Shown here: piece after piece, positions 6,481 through 8,584 of the stretch
Layout: every line of letters starts with the position of its first letter
How positions within the stretch are numbered: the stretch's first letter is position 1
Assembly (NCBI GenBank): GCA_016201805.1
Contig: JACQCB010000090.1
Span: 1 to 8,584, forward strand
Length of the DNA stretch: 8,584 nt
Source: Nitrospirota bacterium
GTDB taxonomy: Bacteria > Nitrospirota > Nitrospiria > Nitrospirales > Nitrospiraceae
Reading direction: 5' to 3'
Made by a program: the position numbers and the translations under genes
Notes under the pieces: generated by a model
The model's database searches: none
Seen by the model: only the letters and a program-made list of their open reading frames with translations
What the model was told of the DNA's origin: nothing

Positions 6481-6508
6481 ATTATCGCATAGACCGGTCG
6501 TGGAGCAA
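6481..6508 (-). promoter_or_regulatory. Candidate tdh promoter (extended -10)
   Basis: On the minus strand, GATAAT (6486-6481) is preceded directly by TGC, an extended -10 arrangement. A weak -35, TTGCTC (6508-6503), lies 16 bp upstream. Transcription would start about 22 nt before the tdh ATG. The -35 is poor, so this is a moderate candidate. Confidence 0.4.
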
Positions 6509-6518
6509 GTGGAATCCC

Positions 6519-6546
6519 GCAAGGTGCAAGGTGCAGGGTGGATGAC
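6519..6546 (+). repeat. Degenerate 7-bp tandem repeat patch upstream of tdh
   Basis: Units GCAAGGT (6519-6525), GCAAGGT (6526-6532), GCAGGGT (6533-6539), then the degenerate GGATGAC. It has the same 7-bp period and purine-rich character as the arms at 4955 and 1201 but a different unit sequence. No inverted partner was seen nearby. Confidence 0.6.
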
Positions 6547-6550
6547 CGGA

Positions 6551-6579
6551 TTGACTGGAGCCACGACCCCTGGTAAGAA
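6551..6579 (+). promoter_or_regulatory. Candidate sigma-70 promoter for yceI
   Basis: TTGACT (6551-6556) is followed after 17 bp by TAAGAA (6574-6579). The predicted start is near 6587, so the leader of about 42 nt would consist almost wholly of the 7-bp repeat at 6584-6618 plus the ribosome binding site. Confidence 0.45.
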
Positions 6580-6583
6580 TGCA

Positions 6584-6618
6584 CAAGATGAACGATGGAG
6601 TATGAACGATGAATGAAG
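6584..6618 (+). repeat. 7-bp tandem repeat patch in the yceI leader
   Basis: Five units in exact 7-bp phase: CAAGATG, AACGATG, GAGTATG, AACGATG, AATGAAG. The unit AACGATG is identical to that in the arms around the four-helix-bundle gene, and 14 bases (6602-6615) are identical to 4973-4986. It runs into the yceI Shine-Dalgarno (AAGGAG 6616-6621). No inverted partner is visible, so this is a solo patch. Confidence 0.75.
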
Positions 6619-6628
6619 GAGAGAGGGA

Positions 6629-7237
6629 ATGACAAGTCAGATCAGATGGGGATTCACGCTGGGCCTTCTCTGGGCCTTGACGATGGTTCACGTTCCGGCG
6701 GCGCAGGCGGAGACGGCCCGGTACAATGTGGACCTGGACCATTCTACGGTGGAGTTCCGCGTGGCCCACGTGGTGGTCTCGAAGACCTCCGGACGGTTCA
6801 TGGACTACAGCGGATTTATCGAGATGGATCCGGAGGCGGGCACGGTCAAGACGATCGAGACGGAGATCAAGACCGCTTCGGTGAACACCAATCATCAGAA
6901 GCGGGATGCGCATTTGCGCGGTCCGGACTTTTTCAACGTCGAGAAATATCCCACGATGATCTATAAGCTGAAAAGCTATCGTAAGACCGGCGACGATTAT
7001 ACGGCTGTGGGCGACCTGACACTTCTGGGCGTCACAAAAGAAGTCACTCTGGTGGGCCGCTTCAACGGCGTGGCGAAGGACCCCTGGGGGAATGTCCGCG
7101 CCGGGTTCACGGCGGAGGGCAAGCTCAACCGGAAGGACTTCGGGATGACTTGGAACAAGACGTTGGATAGCGGGGGGCTGGTCGTGGGCGATGAGGTCTA
7201 CATCAAACTCGACATCGAGTGCATCAAGGCCAAGTAA
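6629..7237 (+). CDS. YceI-family periplasmic lipocalin-like protein
   Basis: Exported beta-barrel protein of the YceI family, whose characterised members bind polyisoprenoid or other lipids in a central cavity. The product is 202 residues with a signal peptide at about 1-28 ending AQA before ETARYNVD. Family features: YNVDLDHSTVEFRVAHV at the mature N-terminus, SGRFMDYSG, the substitution-tolerant strand IETEIKTASVNTNHQKRDAHLRG split across the middle, PDFFNVEKYPTM, GDLTLLGVTKEVTL, and the C-terminal NRKDFGMTWN followed by VVGDEVYIKLDIE. The ATG at 6629 has AAGGAG seven bases upstream. It is followed after 68 bp by an exported SUMF1-fold gene with no obvious terminator between. The particular ligand cannot be told from the sequence. 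Confidence 0.92.
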   Translation: MTSQIRWGFTLGLLWALTMVHVPAAQAETARYNVDLDHSTVEFRVAHVVVSKTSGRFMDYSGFIEMDPEAGTVKTIETEIKTASVNTNHQKRDAHLRGPDFFNVEKYPTMIYKLKSYRKTGDDYTAVGDLTLLGVTKEVTLVGRFNGVAKDPWGNVRAGFTAEGKLNRKDFGMTWNKTLDSGGLVVGDEVYIKLDIECIKAK

Positions 7238-7305
7238 TCGGGGACAGGACAAGGCCTGCCGATGTCAGACGGGCCGTCAAGTTGGAGTGAAGGAGGGTGG
7301 TACAC

Positions 7306-8247
7306 GTGTTGCGTCATCAAAGACATTTTATCGCGGTTGCATTTTTCTTGTTGTCGGTGAGCGTTGCAGACGCAGGCCTTGTCTGGGGCTTAGACGTGGC
7401 GGATGTGATCACGGCGGAATGGACACCGGCCGGCAAACAACTGGCGGCTGAGCGGGCCAAGTTGCCCGCCAAGGACGAGATGGTGCGGGTAACGGCCGGT
7501 TGGTTCCTGATGGGCAGCACCAAACAAGTGGACCGCAATGCCTATCTGACGGAGCTCCCGCAGCACCGGGTCTACCTGGACGCCTTCGACATCGACAAGT
7601 ACGAAGTCACCACCGTGCAGTACCTGCGCTTTGTCCTGGCCACCGACCGGCCGCCCTTGGTGGACTGGCGCTATGACGGGGGCAATTTCCAGGAGAGCAT
7701 GGCCAGCCATCCGGTCATGCACGTGTCCTGGGAGGATGCCGACGCCTACTGTAAATGGGCGGGCAAGCGGTTGCCGACGGAAGCCGAATGGGAGAAAGCG
7801 GCGCGCGGCGAAGACGGCCGGATCTATCCCTGGGGGAACGAGATGGCGGGGTTGACGCGGTCCAACTATGGACGGACCGGGCTGTCGGGGCCGGTGCGGG
7901 ACCGGCCGGAGCGGCTGATGCTCTATCCGCCGATTATCTCCGTGGACAAGTACGAGAATGCGGTGAGTCCCTATGGGGTCTATCAGATGGCGGGGAACGT
8001 GGCGGAGTGGGTGGCGGATTGGTATGACCCGCAGTATTACAAGACGGCGCCGGACCATAATCCGAAGGGTCCTGAAAAGGGGACGCAGCGGGGCTTCCGC
8101 GGGGGTGGCTGGATTGACAGTACGCCCAGCGTGCGCGTCGCCCAGCGCAACGGCACCGCGCCCAATACGAAAATGAACTGGCTCGGCTTCCGCTGCGCCA
8201 AAGATGTGCCGCAGGAGCAGGGGCACACGGCTCAGCCCCATCAATAA
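7306..8247 (+). CDS. Exported SUMF1/FGE-fold (formylglycine-generating-enzyme-like) protein
   Basis: The 313-residue protein has a signal peptide (about residues 1-23, ending ADA) and one SUMF1-fold domain (about 58-304). Landmarks: MVRVTAGWFLMGS, ELPQHRVYLDAFDIDKYEVT, HPVMHVSWEDADAYCKWAG followed by KRLPTEAEWEKAARG, IYPWGNE, YGVYQMAGNVAEWVADW, and terminal GFRCAKD. True formylglycine-generating enzymes carry a catalytic cysteine pair after the GGS motif; here that segment reads RGGGWIDSTPSVRVAQRNG with no cysteine. It is therefore probably a non-FGE member that uses the C-type-lectin-like fold for binding or another reaction. The GTG at 7306 is preferred: AAGGAGG (7290-7296) is nine bases upstream, whereas the GTG at 7297 touches it. 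Probably co-transcribed with yceI; no sulfatase gene is in view. Confidence 0.88.
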   Translation: MLRHQRHFIAVAFFLLSVSVADAGLVWGLDVADVITAEWTPAGKQLAAERAKLPAKDEMVRVTAGWFLMGSTKQVDRNAYLTELPQHRVYLDAFDIDKYEVTTVQYLRFVLATDRPPLVDWRYDGGNFQESMASHPVMHVSWEDADAYCKWAGKRLPTEAEWEKAARGEDGRIYPWGNEMAGLTRSNYGRTGLSGPVRDRPERLMLYPPIISVDKYENAVSPYGVYQMAGNVAEWVADWYDPQYYKTAPDHNPKGPEKGTQRGFRGGGWIDSTPSVRVAQRNGTAPNTKMNWLGFRCAKDVPQEQGHTAQPHQ

Positions 8248-8260
8248 GGAGGCGTTGCTT

Positions 8261-8283
8261 AGCCGAGTCGTTTCACGACGGCT
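8261..8283. terminator. Candidate bidirectional terminator hairpin
   Basis: AGCCG (8261-8265) pairs with CGGCT (8279-8283), and TCGT (8268-8271) pairs with ACGA (8275-8278), with a three-base loop and a two-base bulge. On the plus strand TATTT follows, a weak U tract. It sits between two convergent genes (stops at 8245-8247 and 8283-8285), the right place for a shared terminator. Confidence 0.45.
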
Positions 8284-8584
8284 TATTTCCCCGGGCCGTC
8301 CGTCGCGCAGCGGAAGCCGGTGGAATCGTTGCGGTCCAGCGGGTTGCTCTTGACCCTTGTGAAGAGGCGGACCAGCGGAGTCTCGACTGGCCAGCCTGAA
8401 CTCCGGATGACCTTGTGGATGCCGGTTTCTGGGCCTTTGGGGTTCTGTGCGGGACTCTTTTCATAATAGAGAGGATCGTACCAGTCGGCCACCCATTCCC
8501 AGACATTCCCAGCCATGTCGTACACACCGAAGGGACTCTTGCCGGCTTCGTAACTGCCCACGGGCATGAGCGTTTTCTCGCCGA
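8283..8584 (-). CDS. SUMF1/FGE-fold protein, C-terminal part (N-terminus beyond window)
   Basis: C-terminal 100 or so residues of a second SUMF1-fold protein; the frame is open through the right edge (GEKTLMPVGSYEAG at the edge), so the Met at 8567 is internal, not the start. Visible motifs: SPFGVYDMAGNVWEWVADW, YDPLYYEKSPAQNPKGPE, GFRCATDGPGK and a TAA stop at 8283-8285. The usual GGSW is replaced by RSSGW, and no catalytic cysteine pair is present. It resembles the gene at 7306-8247 closely around NVxEWVADWYDP and NPKGPExG, so the two are probably paralogues, arranged tail to tail with a 35-bp gap. Confidence 0.85.
   Translation of the reverse strand, partial: GEKTLMPVGSYEAGKSPFGVYDMAGNVWEWVADWYDPLYYEKSPAQNPKGPETGIHKVIRSSGWPVETPLVRLFTRVKSNPLDRNDSTGFRCATDGPGK

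Noticed and set aside
5418..6635. Longer 405-codon version of tdh starting at 6635
   Set aside because: The extra N-terminus translates the divergent promoter and repeat region; family alignment and the Shine-Dalgarno support 6452.
7390..8244. 284-codon open frame on the minus strand opposite the SUMF1-fold gene
   Set aside because: Antisense shadow of a gene with clear family motifs; His/Pro/Arg-rich composition typical of GC-rich antisense reading.

Overview
The window is GC-rich (hand counts near 65% in coding stretches), densely coded bacterial chromosome. Gene content and style suggest a Nitrospira-like (Nitrospirota) or similar environmental Gram-negative bacterium: a multi-PAS/GAF hybrid sensor kinase, a periplasmic YceI protein, exported SUMF1-fold proteins, and intergenic short degenerate repeats. 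This placement is inference, not a database result.

Layout: (1) 1-1191, minus strand: kbl (2-amino-3-ketobutyrate CoA ligase), nearly complete, with its C-terminus running off the left edge. (2) 1192-1701: 510 bp without a gene, holding an unusual nested repeat (inverted 7-bp-period arms at 1201-1228 and 1310-1337 around an 8-bp-period core at 1240-1310) and a possible promoter. (3) 1702-4969, plus strand: a membrane hybrid histidine kinase (TM - dCache-like - TM - PAS - PAS - GAF - HisKA - HATPase - receiver). It is broken just after the phospho-acceptor H-box by an apparent internal deletion of roughly 160 bp that also shifts the frame. (4) 4955-5416: a compact unit in which a minus-strand four-helix-bundle gene (23S rRNA intervening-sequence-protein family) is enclosed by inverted arms of degenerate 7-bp repeats. 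(5) 5418-6452, minus strand: tdh (L-threonine 3-dehydrogenase). (6) 6453-6628: divergent promoter region with two more 7-bp-period patches. (7) 6629-7237 and 7306-8247, plus strand: an exported YceI-family protein and an exported SUMF1/FGE-fold protein, probably co-transcribed. (8) 8283-8584, minus strand: the 3' part of a second SUMF1-fold gene, tail to tail with the first and similar to it.

Tdh and Kbl together convert L-threonine to glycine plus acetyl-CoA. They are usually adjacent, but here they lie on the same strand separated by the kinase and the four-helix-bundle unit. The item most worth following up is the four-helix-bundle gene inside inverted heptamer arms. It fills the gap between two convergent genes, supplies the stop codon of one and starts one base from the stop of the other. 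A second locus with the same arm architecture but no gene lies upstream of kbl, and two one-sided patches lie between tdh and yceI. Together these look like a family of small, possibly mobile, RNA- or DNA-level elements.
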